In this document: piece by piece, positions 1 to 8,120 of the stretch
Layout: every line of letters begins with the position of its first letter
How positions within the stretch are numbered: the first letter of the stretch is position 1
Assembly: GCF_020640915.1 (NCBI RefSeq)
Contig: NZ_JADWDC010000015.1
Span: 1 to 64,000 of the forward strand
Direction: 5' to 3'
Source: Waterburya agarophytonicola KI4
GTDB lineage: Bacteria > Cyanobacteriota > Cyanobacteriia > Cyanobacteriales > Xenococcaceae
DNA length: 64,000 nucleotides
Program-made: the position numbers and the translations under genes
The notes under the pieces: generated by a model
Told to the model about the DNA's origin: nothing
Database searches by the model: none
Seen by the model: only the letters and a program-made list of their open reading frames with translations

Positions 1-161
1 CCCTCTCAACTTGTAGACCTTAGTTTAAAAGGGCTTTTCAGATGATTGTCACCCCAAAAACTTAGACAGGGTTTTTATCTGTTTCAAAACTTTATAAGTT
101 CCTTTTAAGGATTAGCTGATTATACAGAATTTTGGAGTTCAAAAAAATCTATCAACCCTAA

Positions 162-869
162 CTATCCTTCGTCTTCAAACTTATAACCCACACCAACTAC
201 AGTTTTAATAAAGGTGGGATTTGCCGAATCTGGCTCGATTTTCTTCCGCAACCTTCTAATATGAGTGTCTACGACTCTCTCGTCGCCAAAAAAGTCATTA
301 CCCCAAAGCTTATCAATCAATTGGGTACGACTCCAAACTCGACCAGGATAGCTAAGGAAGGTGGCTAACAAGCTAAATTCCAGAGTAGTTAGATCCAATT
401 CATCACTAGAGTTGTTTATCTCTCTTGTGGCAGTGTGCTGGTCTAAATTAACCGTAAAATGTTTCGTACGATAAGTTTGAGAAGTATCTTGTATCTCGTG
501 GCGCAAACTACGGCGTAACAAAGCTCGAACTCTAGCAACCAACTCCCGGGGGCTAAAGGGTTTGACTAAATAATCGTCAGCCCCCGTAGAAAGCCCAATT
601 ACCCGATCTATTTCTTCTCCTCTAGCGGTAAGCATCAATATATAAGGATCTTTATTATAAGGTTGTTGACGAATACGAGTGCATACCTCTAGACCATCCA
701 AACCAGGAAGCATCAAGTCGAGAATAACTACATCTGGCTGTTGTTGTTGAAAAATTTTTAATGCCTTCAAGCCATTATTAGCGATATCGCATTTAAAGCC
801 TTCCCTGACTAAAGTTTGCTCGATTAATTGAGCTATTTCTTGCTCGTCTTCAACAATTAAAATTTTCAT
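162..869 (-). CDS. OmpR/PhoB-family response regulator
   Basis: A 235-residue DNA-binding response regulator. The N-terminal receiver domain (about residues 1-120) shows the acidic pocket (VEDE), the phosphoacceptor Asp in VVILDLMLPG, the conserved Thr in MLTARGEE and Lys in YLVKPFSPREL. The C-terminal half (about 135-230) is a winged helix with the usual ending RVVDTHIRRLRKKIE and VVGVGYKF. Such proteins bind promoters as dimers after phosphorylation by a histidine kinase. No histidine kinase is adjacent. The gene starts 34 bp after the stop of the GUN4-type Ser/Thr kinase on the same strand, so the two are probably co-transcribed. Its particular regulon (RpaA, RpaB, ManR or other) cannot be told from sequence. 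Confidence 0.93.
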   Translation of the reverse strand: MKILIVEDEQEIAQLIEQTLVREGFKCDIANNGLKALKIFQQQQPDVVILDLMLPGLDGLEVCTRIRQQPYNKDPYILMLTARGEEIDRVIGLSTGADDYLVKPFSPRELVARVRALLRRSLRHEIQDTSQTYRTKHFTVNLDQHTATREINNSSDELDLTTLEFSLLATFLSYPGRVWSRTQLIDKLWGNDFFGDERVVDTHIRRLRKKIEPDSANPTFIKTVVGVGYKFEDEG

Positions 870-903
870 TTAATTAATTTAAAATGGAATAGTCGATGAG
901 CTA

Positions 904-2754
904 CTATTCAGGTATATGAACGATACCGCAATCTGTAAAACGACTAAAAAGATAATTAATACCTTGAATATTACCAGCCCAAAACAATAGTACGCCACGA
1001 CCACCGCCCCAGATCGGAAAATGACCCAAAGGAGCATCGCGAGAAAAAATACATTGGTTATAAGATCCCAGCCATCCAACTGCTTGACTAAAAATAGACC
1101 ATTGGTCACGATCTTTAAGATCCAATCCACTATCGATCCAAATACGGGTTTGCGCGCTGAAGCCAAAGCGATCGCCACTATAATTTGCCCAAAGAGCATC
1201 AATGATTCTTAAATCTTGACAGGGAAGCTTTTGGAGATCGTTTTGAGAGAGGTAAGTATCTGTTTGTTTTTTACCTGCGATCTTTAAAATCAGGTTAGCA
1301 GTTTCCAAATCGGCTGCACGCCATTGTTGATTGACAAGCAAATTATCTAGTTTTTTGTATTCAATACCCGAAGTAGAAGTCAATTGAACGGTTTTTTTAT
1401 TTTTCAATTGTGAATTAAATTGGCATTGTTGAATTCGCCAAAACAAACGACTTCCAATAGATTGAATACAGCAAAAAACCCCAATACGACAGCCCAAAAC
1501 TGCGGGTAAATGTCCTGCGGGGGCAGAATCGCGATCAAAAACAAAATTATTATAGGATACCCATTGCTCGTTAGATCTCCAGCCTACTCGATCGCCAAAG
1601 CGACAATAGACTTTATAATCTGGGCGAAGTTCTCCGCCAACTTCTAACCAGATGTTTCCTTGGACGCTAAAACCAAAAAGATTTTGACTGTAACTCGTCC
1701 AAAGGCGATCGATTGTTACCAAGTCACTCAAAGGAAAACATTCGAGGTCTTCATCTCTTAAAAAACCTGCTTGTTCTCGATTGGCAGCTTTCAACATGAC
1801 CGCAGCAGTTTCGGCATCGGCTTGTTGCCATTCTTGTCGGGCTAATAAATCTTGTAATTTACTATAGTCAACTCCAACCTCTGAATTTAATTGAACTTTA
1901 GGGTTAATAATACGAGTCGGTGGAATAACTGGCGGCAATAAAGATAGCCATTCTTGAATAGACTGGGGACGATCTTCTGGTTCGATTTTCATCCCTTCTA
2001 GAATAGCGGAGTTAAAGCGATCGCTTATATTGCTATTTAGCTGTTTTGGAGGAAGTAAAGGATCTGGTTGAGATTTTAAGATTCGATGACCTCTAGTTGT
2101 GACTGATTCTGGTCTAGTAGCCGTAATTGCTGCATAAGCAGTTGCAGCCAGAGCATAAACATCCGTATATGCACCCCTTTTTGCTTGTAGATCGTATTGT
2201 TCGATGGGTGCAAAACCAGGAGTTAACATCTGAGTATGCGTTTGAGTTAGGTTGGGGATAAACTCGCGGGCTATACCAAAATCGATTAATACTGCTTCGT
2301 CGCGATCGCACCTCAGCATAATATTTTGTGGTTTGATATCTCTATGCAATATATCTCGACCGTGAACTATTTTTAATGCTGCACCGATTTGATATACGTA
2401 CTTTAATATTGCAGATTCTGTTAGAATGCCTTGTTTTTCTAATCTACTGCCTAAGTCTTCTCCTTCAATATATTCCATCACCATCGCCCATAGATTGTCT
2501 TCTTGAATTACTTCATAGACTTCTGGAATATAACGATGGTTGCATTTAGCCAATCGCAAAGCTTCATTCAAAAAGTCTTGTTGTAATTTGGCAAATGAGG
2601 GATGACTGTCGAAACTATCTTTGAGAGTTTTAATAACAACTAGGCGATCGCGATTATCTTTGGCTTGGTAGGTTACTCCAAAGCCACCGACGCCGATTAA
2701 TCTTTGGATAAGATACTTTCCACCCTGTAACTGCTGTCCTGTTAACCACATCAT
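904..2754 (-). CDS. Ser/Thr protein kinase with two C-terminal GUN4 domains
   Basis: A Hanks-type kinase of about 616 residues. Visible kinase motifs are the glycine loop GVGGFGVTY, the ATP-binding Lys in VVIKTLK, the catalytic loop HRDIKPQNIML, DFGIARE and the activation segment TPGFAPIEQY, over about residues 10-275. Two tandem GUN4 folds follow (about 295-445 and 460-616), each beginning with a Lys-Leu-x-x-Leu-Leu helix and the W-x-x-AD-x-ET signature, and ending with a GHLP or GHFP motif. Stand-alone GUN4 binds porphyrins and stimulates magnesium chelatase, so this kinase may sense tetrapyrroles; that is inference. There is no transmembrane segment. The frame is open to 2826, but the Met codons at 2754/2751 sit just before the conserved WLTGQQLQGG start and avoid overlap with the upstream gene. 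It lies between a complex C assembly gene and a response regulator. Confidence 0.92.
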   Translation of the reverse strand: MMWLTGQQLQGGKYLIQRLIGVGGFGVTYQAKDNRDRLVVIKTLKDSFDSHPSFAKLQQDFLNEALRLAKCNHRYIPEVYEVIQEDNLWAMVMEYIEGEDLGSRLEKQGILTESAILKYVYQIGAALKIVHGRDILHRDIKPQNIMLRCDRDEAVLIDFGIAREFIPNLTQTHTQMLTPGFAPIEQYDLQAKRGAYTDVYALAATAYAAITATRPESVTTRGHRILKSQPDPLLPPKQLNSNISDRFNSAILEGMKIEPEDRPQSIQEWLSLLPPVIPPTRIINPKVQLNSEVGVDYSKLQDLLARQEWQQADAETAAVMLKAANREQAGFLRDEDLECFPLSDLVTIDRLWTSYSQNLFGFSVQGNIWLEVGGELRPDYKVYCRFGDRVGWRSNEQWVSYNNFVFDRDSAPAGHLPAVLGCRIGVFCCIQSIGSRLFWRIQQCQFNSQLKNKKTVQLTSTSGIEYKKLDNLLVNQQWRAADLETANLILKIAGKKQTDTYLSQNDLQKLPCQDLRIIDALWANYSGDRFGFSAQTRIWIDSGLDLKDRDQWSIFSQAVGWLGSYNQCIFSRDAPLGHFPIWGGGRGVLLFWAGNIQGINYLFSRFTDCGIVHIPE

Positions 2755-2812
2755 TTTGTGCAATCGTAGACTATGATTTCTAGTTAATCTTACATAGATT
2801 TGAAACGAATAC

Positions 2813-3460
2813 TTATTTATTGGCACTATTTAAGGTGACTGCCAATTTATCCGCAATACCTTCAATCCATTTTTCATCTTGTTTGGTATAGCTGCGGGGT
2901 GCATTTGCGCCTAAAATTAATACTCCTTTGTCCTCAATCGGTTGACAAATAACTCCTTGAGTATTTTCTGGTAAATAATCAAACTCGAATTTACCTGGAT
3001 ATAAATTAAGATTTACCAAATAGACAGGCTGATTTTTAGATAATACTCGTTCGACAATTGCCCCTGGTTTTACTTGAGGATTTTCGCCCAATACACCACG
3101 CCTAAGTATCGTTTTGCCATCATAATAGACAACAAGCGATCGCGTTACGGTATTGGTTAATAGTAAATGGGATGCCCAGGCTAACTCTGTCTTAACTGTA
3201 TCTGTAAGTTCTGGGTCGATTTCTAAACCTGTTTCTCCGACTAAAACAACTGTATCGGGAGTTCTTGCTTGAATTTGTTGCCACAACAAACCGACTAAAA
3301 TTAAGATTGCACCTTCAATTACGCCCAAAGCATCGGATCTAGCCTGAGACTCGGTAATTTGCGCTGTTAATAAGCGATTAACTAACAACAGCGTTCCAGC
3401 TATTCCTCCAGTAAAGAAAGGCAGCAATCTCAATATATAGTTGGTGTCTGGTTTTCGCAT
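2813..3460 (-). CDS. Cofactor assembly of complex C subunit B (CCB-type, DUF2930)
   Basis: About 215 residues. Two hydrophobic segments near the N-terminus (LLPFFTGGIAGTLLLVNRLL and GVIEGAILILVGLLW) are followed by a soluble domain resembling a GAF fold (VVYYDGKTILRRGVLG, QPVYLVNLNLYPGKFEFDYL, GVICQPIEDKGVLILG). The architecture matches the cyanobacterial and plastid CCB2/CCB4 family, which helps attach haem c_i covalently to cytochrome b6 of the b6f complex in the thylakoid membrane. A TTG at 3478 would add six residues; the ATG at 3460 (MRKPDTNY) fits the family better. It is the first gene of a likely three-gene unit with the GUN4 kinase and response regulator, which would link b6f biogenesis with signalling. 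Confidence 0.82.
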   Translation of the reverse strand: MRKPDTNYILRLLPFFTGGIAGTLLLVNRLLTAQITESQARSDALGVIEGAILILVGLLWQQIQARTPDTVVLVGETGLEIDPELTDTVKTELAWASHLLLTNTVTRSLVVYYDGKTILRRGVLGENPQVKPGAIVERVLSKNQPVYLVNLNLYPGKFEFDYLPENTQGVICQPIEDKGVLILGANAPRSYTKQDEKWIEGIADKLAVTLNSANK

Positions 3461-3619
3461 TGTATTAATAATCGACAATAAAGATTTACCGGTTATGTCA
3501 GATTACCAAACTAGGCGCAAAAATTTTACCTAACATCAATACTTAAATACAATAAACAAGTGAGATATAGAGTCTTGGGCTATATCGTTTTACTTGCCTG
3601 TTGATTGATTCTTTTAAAA

Positions 3620-3693
<74 letters not shown>

Positions 3694-3902
3694 TCGACTT
3701 AATTAGAGTAACACGCTTTACAGAAAAAAAGCAACGTCCAACTGATATTACTACAATAATTGATCGATCTATACTCTAAAAAGCCTACATATTAAAGGAT
3801 TTAGCGATCGCCATTGATGCTTGAAATTATGTGATCGCACAACAAAATTAAAACTTTAATTCAAATTAATCTACTAAATTTAATTAATTTGTTTCTTAGA
3901 AG

Positions 3903-4937
3903 TTAATTTGCTGTAATTGCCGATAATAAAGTTTTCCCTCCAAATCTAACCACATCACTACAAGGCAAACCAGTTAATTCTTGTGTAGATTGAATTACTT
4001 GATTAGCAGCATCCTCATCCATACCAAAAGTATTAAGAGCGATCGCTTTTACTTTGACTTCGCCAAAAGTCCCCCCCGCACTAGCCACGGTTTCGTAGAG
4101 TTTGATTACTTCTGGTAAAGGTGGAATTGAAACATCGGGTAGATCGCGAATGTGCTTTGCTCCTGCACGATGAACTAAGATTAAACCTGTTGGTTGGCTT
4201 CCTCTGATTAAAGGCAAGGTAGCTGTTGAACCTGGATGTAGTAAAGAGCCTTGTCCTTCAATAATAATTAGTTCGTTATCTTCTGCTGCATTCATAACCG
4301 TTTTTTCTACTGCACCTGCTGCAAAATCAACCCTAACCGCATCCAAAGCAATACCTTTTCCTGCGATCGCAATACCTGCTTGTCCTGTAGCAACAAAGTT
4401 CGCTTTAATTCCTGCTATTTTTGCTGCGCGGTGTATTTCTAGGCTGGTAGACATCTTGCCAATAGCCATATCCGTACCTACGGTTAAAATTCTTCGAGCC
4501 AAAAGCGATCGCACTTTAGCTGTACCAATACTCAAACCAGGAGGCTCTTGGCGAATATCCCAAATCCATTGTTGGGGTTGCAAATTAGGATATTTTGGCT
4601 CAAGTAAAGTATGCAAACCATTGATAATCGATACTCCTGCATCAACTGCAATTTTAATTTCTTTTTCTAGACTGGCAGGTAATTTTCCTCCTGAGGGGGC
4701 AATGCCAATTAACAACACATCTGGTTGATATACTAAAGCTGCCTTTGTATCGGCGACAATTGGGATATGGCGATCGATTTGAGTTAATTGGGCTAAAGAC
4801 TCTCCCGCACAAGAGCGATCTATTATCGCCACAATATCCGTATCGCTGTAGCGTAAAAAAGCTAATCCAGTTTTACCATGATTGCCTTTGATACCATCTT
4901 CTAATAAAATTGCTACGCGAGTCTTAGCCGTCAGCAT
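3903..4937 (-). CDS. dgcN: DgcN-type DUF1611 P-loop protein (D-glutamate N-acetyltransferase candidate)
   Basis: A 344-residue protein of the DUF1611 family. The N-terminal half is a Rossmann-like domain (VAIIDRSCAG, DVLLIGIAPSGGKLP). The C-terminal half is P-loop NTPase-like, with the Walker A variant GTDMAIGKMSTSLE and the acidic strand LIIIEGQGSLLHPGS. In other bacteria, family members act with DgcA to acetylate D-glutamate before racemisation, routing D-Glu to L-Glu. The partner gene dgcA lies immediately upstream on the same strand and overlaps by 14 bp, so translation is probably coupled. The family assignment is firm; the acetyltransferase role is transferred from distant relatives. 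Confidence 0.82.
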   Translation of the reverse strand: MLTAKTRVAILLEDGIKGNHGKTGLAFLRYSDTDIVAIIDRSCAGESLAQLTQIDRHIPIVADTKAALVYQPDVLLIGIAPSGGKLPASLEKEIKIAVDAGVSIINGLHTLLEPKYPNLQPQQWIWDIRQEPPGLSIGTAKVRSLLARRILTVGTDMAIGKMSTSLEIHRAAKIAGIKANFVATGQAGIAIAGKGIALDAVRVDFAAGAVEKTVMNAAEDNELIIIEGQGSLLHPGSTATLPLIRGSQPTGLILVHRAGAKHIRDLPDVSIPPLPEVIKLYETVASAGGTFGEVKVKAIALNTFGMDEDAANQVIQSTQELTGLPCSDVVRFGGKTLLSAITAN

Positions 4938-5979
4938 GATGTTTTACTCCTAGTCCCGATCTATTATTGGGTAACAAACGTCCTCCTTCTATAGCTGCGC
5001 CCGTGAAAGGATCGTCAATCAGATTCAAATGACTATCTAGATCTAAATAATCCGCATAGGCTGCAAGATGAGCCATAGCAGTATTAGCCAAACTACTATC
5101 AGAATAGCAACCAAACATAATTTTTAAGTTACAGGCTCTAGCAATTTTAATTGCTTGCATGACTTCTGTTAATCCCCCTGTCTTCATGATTTTCAGGTTA
5201 ACTCCCGCCACAGAAGTTGCCAATCGGAGAACATCAGCACTATTAAAACAACTTTCATCAACAAATATAGGTAAAGGCGACCGCTCTGACAAAGCTTTAA
5301 GTTTGCCATCGTCAGCGACAGCTAGAGGTTGCTCGATATATTCCACTCCTTGTTGGGCCAACCACTCAGCCATAGCTACAGCATCATCAAAATTCCACCC
5401 ACCATTAGCATCTATCATCAGATTGGTTTCGGGTGCAAAGGCGCGAATAGCTTCTAACATGGCTCGATCTGCTGCGATACCCTCTGGGCTACCCAGCTTG
5501 AGTTTGATTGTTTTAACATCCAAAGTATCTTGCCAAGCTTTGAGTCTTTTAATTGCCTCTTCTGGAGAGCTGATTCCAATGGTGACGGAAATAGGTACAA
5601 TGCGATCGCGATTTAATCCCCAGATTTGCCACAGGGGTAAACCTGCTTTTTTGCCCAACCAATCATAAAGAGCCATATCAATTGCTGCTTGTGCTGCGGT
5701 TGATATATTTGCTTGTTGTAATTTTATACCGATTTCCTGTCTTTGTAGGGGGTGATATGGTTCTAACTGGGGAATAATAGCGGTTAACTCTACTAGCAAT
5801 CGATCGGAAATATCTTTTGTTTGACTTTCTATAATCGAAAAAGGTGAAGCTTCTCCCCAACCTTCAACACCTTCTTGCTTTAGACGCAACCAAATATTGG
5901 TACTTTTTGAAGTTGTACCGCGACTAATTTTCAGGGCAAACTTTTTACGCACAGTAAAAGTTTCAACTGTTATTTTCAT
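4924..5979 (-). CDS. dgcA: Enolase-superfamily racemase/epimerase (DgcA or L-Ala-D/L-Glu epimerase type)
   Basis: About 351 residues with the muconate-lactonising fold. The capping domain is N-terminal. The barrel carries the K-x-K base (TIKLKLGS), metal ligands in MIDANGGW, YIEQPLA and VDES, and the opposite-face Lys in KIMKTGG. This arrangement is typical of dipeptide epimerases acting on L-Ala-D/L-Glu and of N-acetyl-D-Glu racemase DgcA. The overlapping dgcN downstream favours the D-glutamate route, although murein-peptide recycling remains possible. The frame opens at 6006; the ATG at 5979 (MKITVETF) fits family N-termini. No Shine-Dalgarno sequence is obvious. Confidence 0.85.
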   Translation of the reverse strand: MKITVETFTVRKKFALKISRGTTSKSTNIWLRLKQEGVEGWGEASPFSIIESQTKDISDRLLVELTAIIPQLEPYHPLQRQEIGIKLQQANISTAAQAAIDMALYDWLGKKAGLPLWQIWGLNRDRIVPISVTIGISSPEEAIKRLKAWQDTLDVKTIKLKLGSPEGIAADRAMLEAIRAFAPETNLMIDANGGWNFDDAVAMAEWLAQQGVEYIEQPLAVADDGKLKALSERSPLPIFVDESCFNSADVLRLATSVAGVNLKIMKTGGLTEVMQAIKIARACNLKIMFGCYSDSSLANTAMAHLAAYADYLDLDSHLNLIDDPFTGAAIEGGRLLPNNRSGLGVKHHADG

Positions 5980-6181
5980 AGAACTTATAGATTGAAAAAA
6001 TAGCAAACTCTCAATAAGCTAATAGTTGTTCTTCCTACAGATTAATTTGTATTTTTGATTACCAATTAAAAGAGACTATCATTTTAAACTAGCTTTATAT
6101 CCCGGTTGAGTAGAAGAAGTATTCTTCTTAAGACAGCAAGTCTTCTTCCCAAAATAAGACATTTTCCCCAAAAGCGAGGCA

Positions 6182-6349
6182 ATGAATATAACTCAGTGGC
6201 TCATCCTATTGCTACAATTAACCACGACTCTAAGGTTATCAGAGTTATCACGATCTATAACTTTAAAACCGAACCTGGAGTTGGAGACAGTGACAGACTG
6301 GAGGAACATCCCAATTACTGGTGAGACTGGAAAATTGGTAAATAATTGA
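6182..6349 (+). CDS. Candidate 55-residue small protein, unknown function
   Basis: In the otherwise empty 470-bp spacer between dgcA and the next gene, an ATG ORF of 55 codons can be read. It begins MNITQWLILLLQL, which is hydrophobic, and ends TDWRNIPITGETGKLVNN, which looks like a real folded-protein tail. A GAGG lies 3 nt before the ATG. A second overlapping frame (6106-6324) is also open, so an open frame by itself is weak evidence here. I do not recognise the family. Confidence 0.35.
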   Translation: MNITQWLILLLQLTTTLRLSELSRSITLKPNLELETVTDWRNIPITGETGKLVNN

Positions 6350-6452
6350 CAATACGCTCTAGTACAAAAATATCTAAAATCTTATCAAAGAGCTGATTTT
6401 AAATAAAATATAAGTAGTACAATAATATTAAAATTACCAAGTATTTTTCAAA

Positions 6453-7046
6453 ATGGCAAAAACCTCAGCAGTTTCTCATTTTGTTGCCGTCAGCGATCTT
6501 TCCAAGCCAGCAACAGAGCAAGAAGGAATTTTAGTCGAAGTGTCAGCAACAGGAGGTGATAGCAAAAAAAATCGCGCTAAAGCATTAGATATTGTGCAAG
6601 AAATGTGGGAGAAAGAAGAAATTGATGTCAACCGTTTTCCCGATGGTTTAACCCAAGATCATATTTTTTATGTACCATCGGATAGTCCTAAAGTAAAATC
6701 GAACAAAGCAGTGTCAGATAGTCAGGAATTGTTGCCCATTGTCCAAGGCGCGCAAGAAATTATTCAGCTAACTAAGTTGCAGCTAGAAGTCCAAGACGCA
6801 TCGGAACAAGCAGAGCAATATGTACCTATTATTAAGGTTGTTTTAGAGCGATCGCGTCCTCTAACTAGTGAAGAAAAAGAATTAGCCAAAGATAAAAAAT
6901 ATGGCAAAACTATTGAAAAACTAGGCTCGGTAGTAGCAGCACAAGAAGAATTTCAAGAAACTTGTACGGGTAATGGAAGTTTAGTTTTAAACGCGATCGC
7001 CTGGCAATTAGATAAAGGTATCGATTCTCAAGTGGATCGAAACTAG
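6453..7046 (+). CDS. Hypothetical soluble protein, 197 aa
   Basis: I do not recognise this protein. It has 197 residues, is rich in Lys, Glu and Gln, and has no signal peptide or membrane segment. The N-terminus (MAKTSAVSHFVAVSDLS) is followed by a polar region with a predicted long helix around residues 90-140 (IVQGAQEIIQLTKLQLEV). No catalytic motif is evident. It stands alone on the plus strand and converges on the SPOR-domain gene, with a shared hairpin terminator between them. Codon use and HIP1 sites inside the gene match the surrounding chromosome. Confidence 0.75.
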   Translation: MAKTSAVSHFVAVSDLSKPATEQEGILVEVSATGGDSKKNRAKALDIVQEMWEKEEIDVNRFPDGLTQDHIFYVPSDSPKVKSNKAVSDSQELLPIVQGAQEIIQLTKLQLEVQDASEQAEQYVPIIKVVLERSRPLTSEEKELAKDKKYGKTIEKLGSVVAAQEEFQETCTGNGSLVLNAIAWQLDKGIDSQVDRN

Positions 7047-7056
7047 GATTAGGTAT

Positions 7057-7085
7057 ATTAGGGGCGAATGATAACTCGCCCTAAT
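7057..7085. terminator. Bidirectional terminator-like hairpin
   Basis: The arms ATTAGGGGCGA and TCGCCCTAAT form a stem of about 10 bp with one bulged G and an 8-nt loop. It lies exactly between two convergent genes and is flanked by AT-rich tracts on both sides. Confidence 0.7.
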
Positions 7086-7862
7086 TTAATTTAAAGGGTA
7101 AATATGGGCTGAAAAATTGTTTTGTTTTAATTGAGAGACAAATTTGTCGGCATCTTCTCTATTTTTAAACGCACCCAGGTAAACAAAGACTCCTTGGGGA
7201 AAATTCACTAAAGAAACCTGTTTAACTTTTTGTCTTGCTAGAGATAAAGATTGTTCGCCAGTATATTCAGTCAGTACGTAATGATAGGGAGTATTGAAAG
7301 AAGATAAGCTGGCAATGTTATTTAAAGGAGCAAGTGCGGGAGGAATCGGTATAATATCTGGGGTTGATTCGACTAGATCTTCTTCTATCGTTTTGATCGC
7401 CCCTAATGTGCTGAGATTGAGAGGCATAAATTCGCGATCGCCAAAATGATTGTTACCTATTTTAGTAACAGAAGACTCGACTTGAGGAGGGTTACTAGTA
7501 TTACGGAAAATAAACCCCGCAGCAATTAGGTTAACTAAAAACAAAATTGAGATCGCGCTAATACCCCAAGGGCTAAAGATACTGTCTATCCAACTTCTGT
7601 CTCGATATTCTATTTCATCAGGTTCTAGATTTAATTCGGATAATTCTAATTCGGTTTTGCGTTTATCTAGATCTCGTTCTAATTGGGCATTTAAAAATAA
7701 TTTTGACGGACTTAATTTGCTTTTTCCCTTATTTCGATAGGGATTAAATATATTAATTGTTCCCGTGGCAAATGGTTTGTGAACAATACTAGATTTTAAT
7801 TGGGAATTAGCCGATGATTTACTTGATTTATTCTCGCGATCGCTCAACCGTTTAGACGACAT
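7086..7862 (-). CDS. SPOR-domain membrane protein
   Basis: 258 residues. A basic, Ser/Lys-rich cytoplasmic N-terminal region (about 1-105) precedes one transmembrane helix (about 108-130, AISILFLVNLIAAGFIF). After a linker comes a C-terminal SPOR-like domain (about 185-258) with VYLGAFKNREDADKFVSQL, the usual RNP-like helix. SPOR domains bind denuded peptidoglycan glycans at division sites, so a role in envelope or septum biology is likely. The topology is type II with the SPOR domain in the periplasm. Specific function is unknown. Confidence 0.78.
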   Translation of the reverse strand: MSSKRLSDRENKSSKSSANSQLKSSIVHKPFATGTINIFNPYRNKGKSKLSPSKLFLNAQLERDLDKRKTELELSELNLEPDEIEYRDRSWIDSIFSPWGISAISILFLVNLIAAGFIFRNTSNPPQVESSVTKIGNNHFGDREFMPLNLSTLGAIKTIEEDLVESTPDIIPIPPALAPLNNIASLSSFNTPYHYVLTEYTGEQSLSLARQKVKQVSLVNFPQGVFVYLGAFKNREDADKFVSQLKQNNFSAHIYPLN

Positions 7863-8120
7863 ATTGCTATAGGATATAGAGCCTAAATTAAACTTAATTT
7901 AATAATTGAAGTGTCTAGTTTAACTTCTCTCTGAAAAAACCGCTTCATATCTTTCATCCTCTAATTCAAAGATGATTTGCTCAAGGCGATCTACTATTTG
8001 TAGTCATACTTATTTTAGAAGAGCCATAAATAAAAAGCTTTAAGCTCTAGGTTTTCATGAAATTCTGGTAGAATTTCAAACATATATTGCTCTTAACAAA
8101 ACTTAAAGGAGAACCATACT

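Noticed and set aside
5159-5668. Plus-strand 169-codon frame
   Set aside because: Antisense shadow of dgcA, whose enolase motifs are clear; no family match in the shadow.
6106-6324. 72-codon plus-strand frame
   Set aside because: Lacks a ribosome site and recognisable pattern; the overlapping 55-codon frame looks better, though neither is proven.
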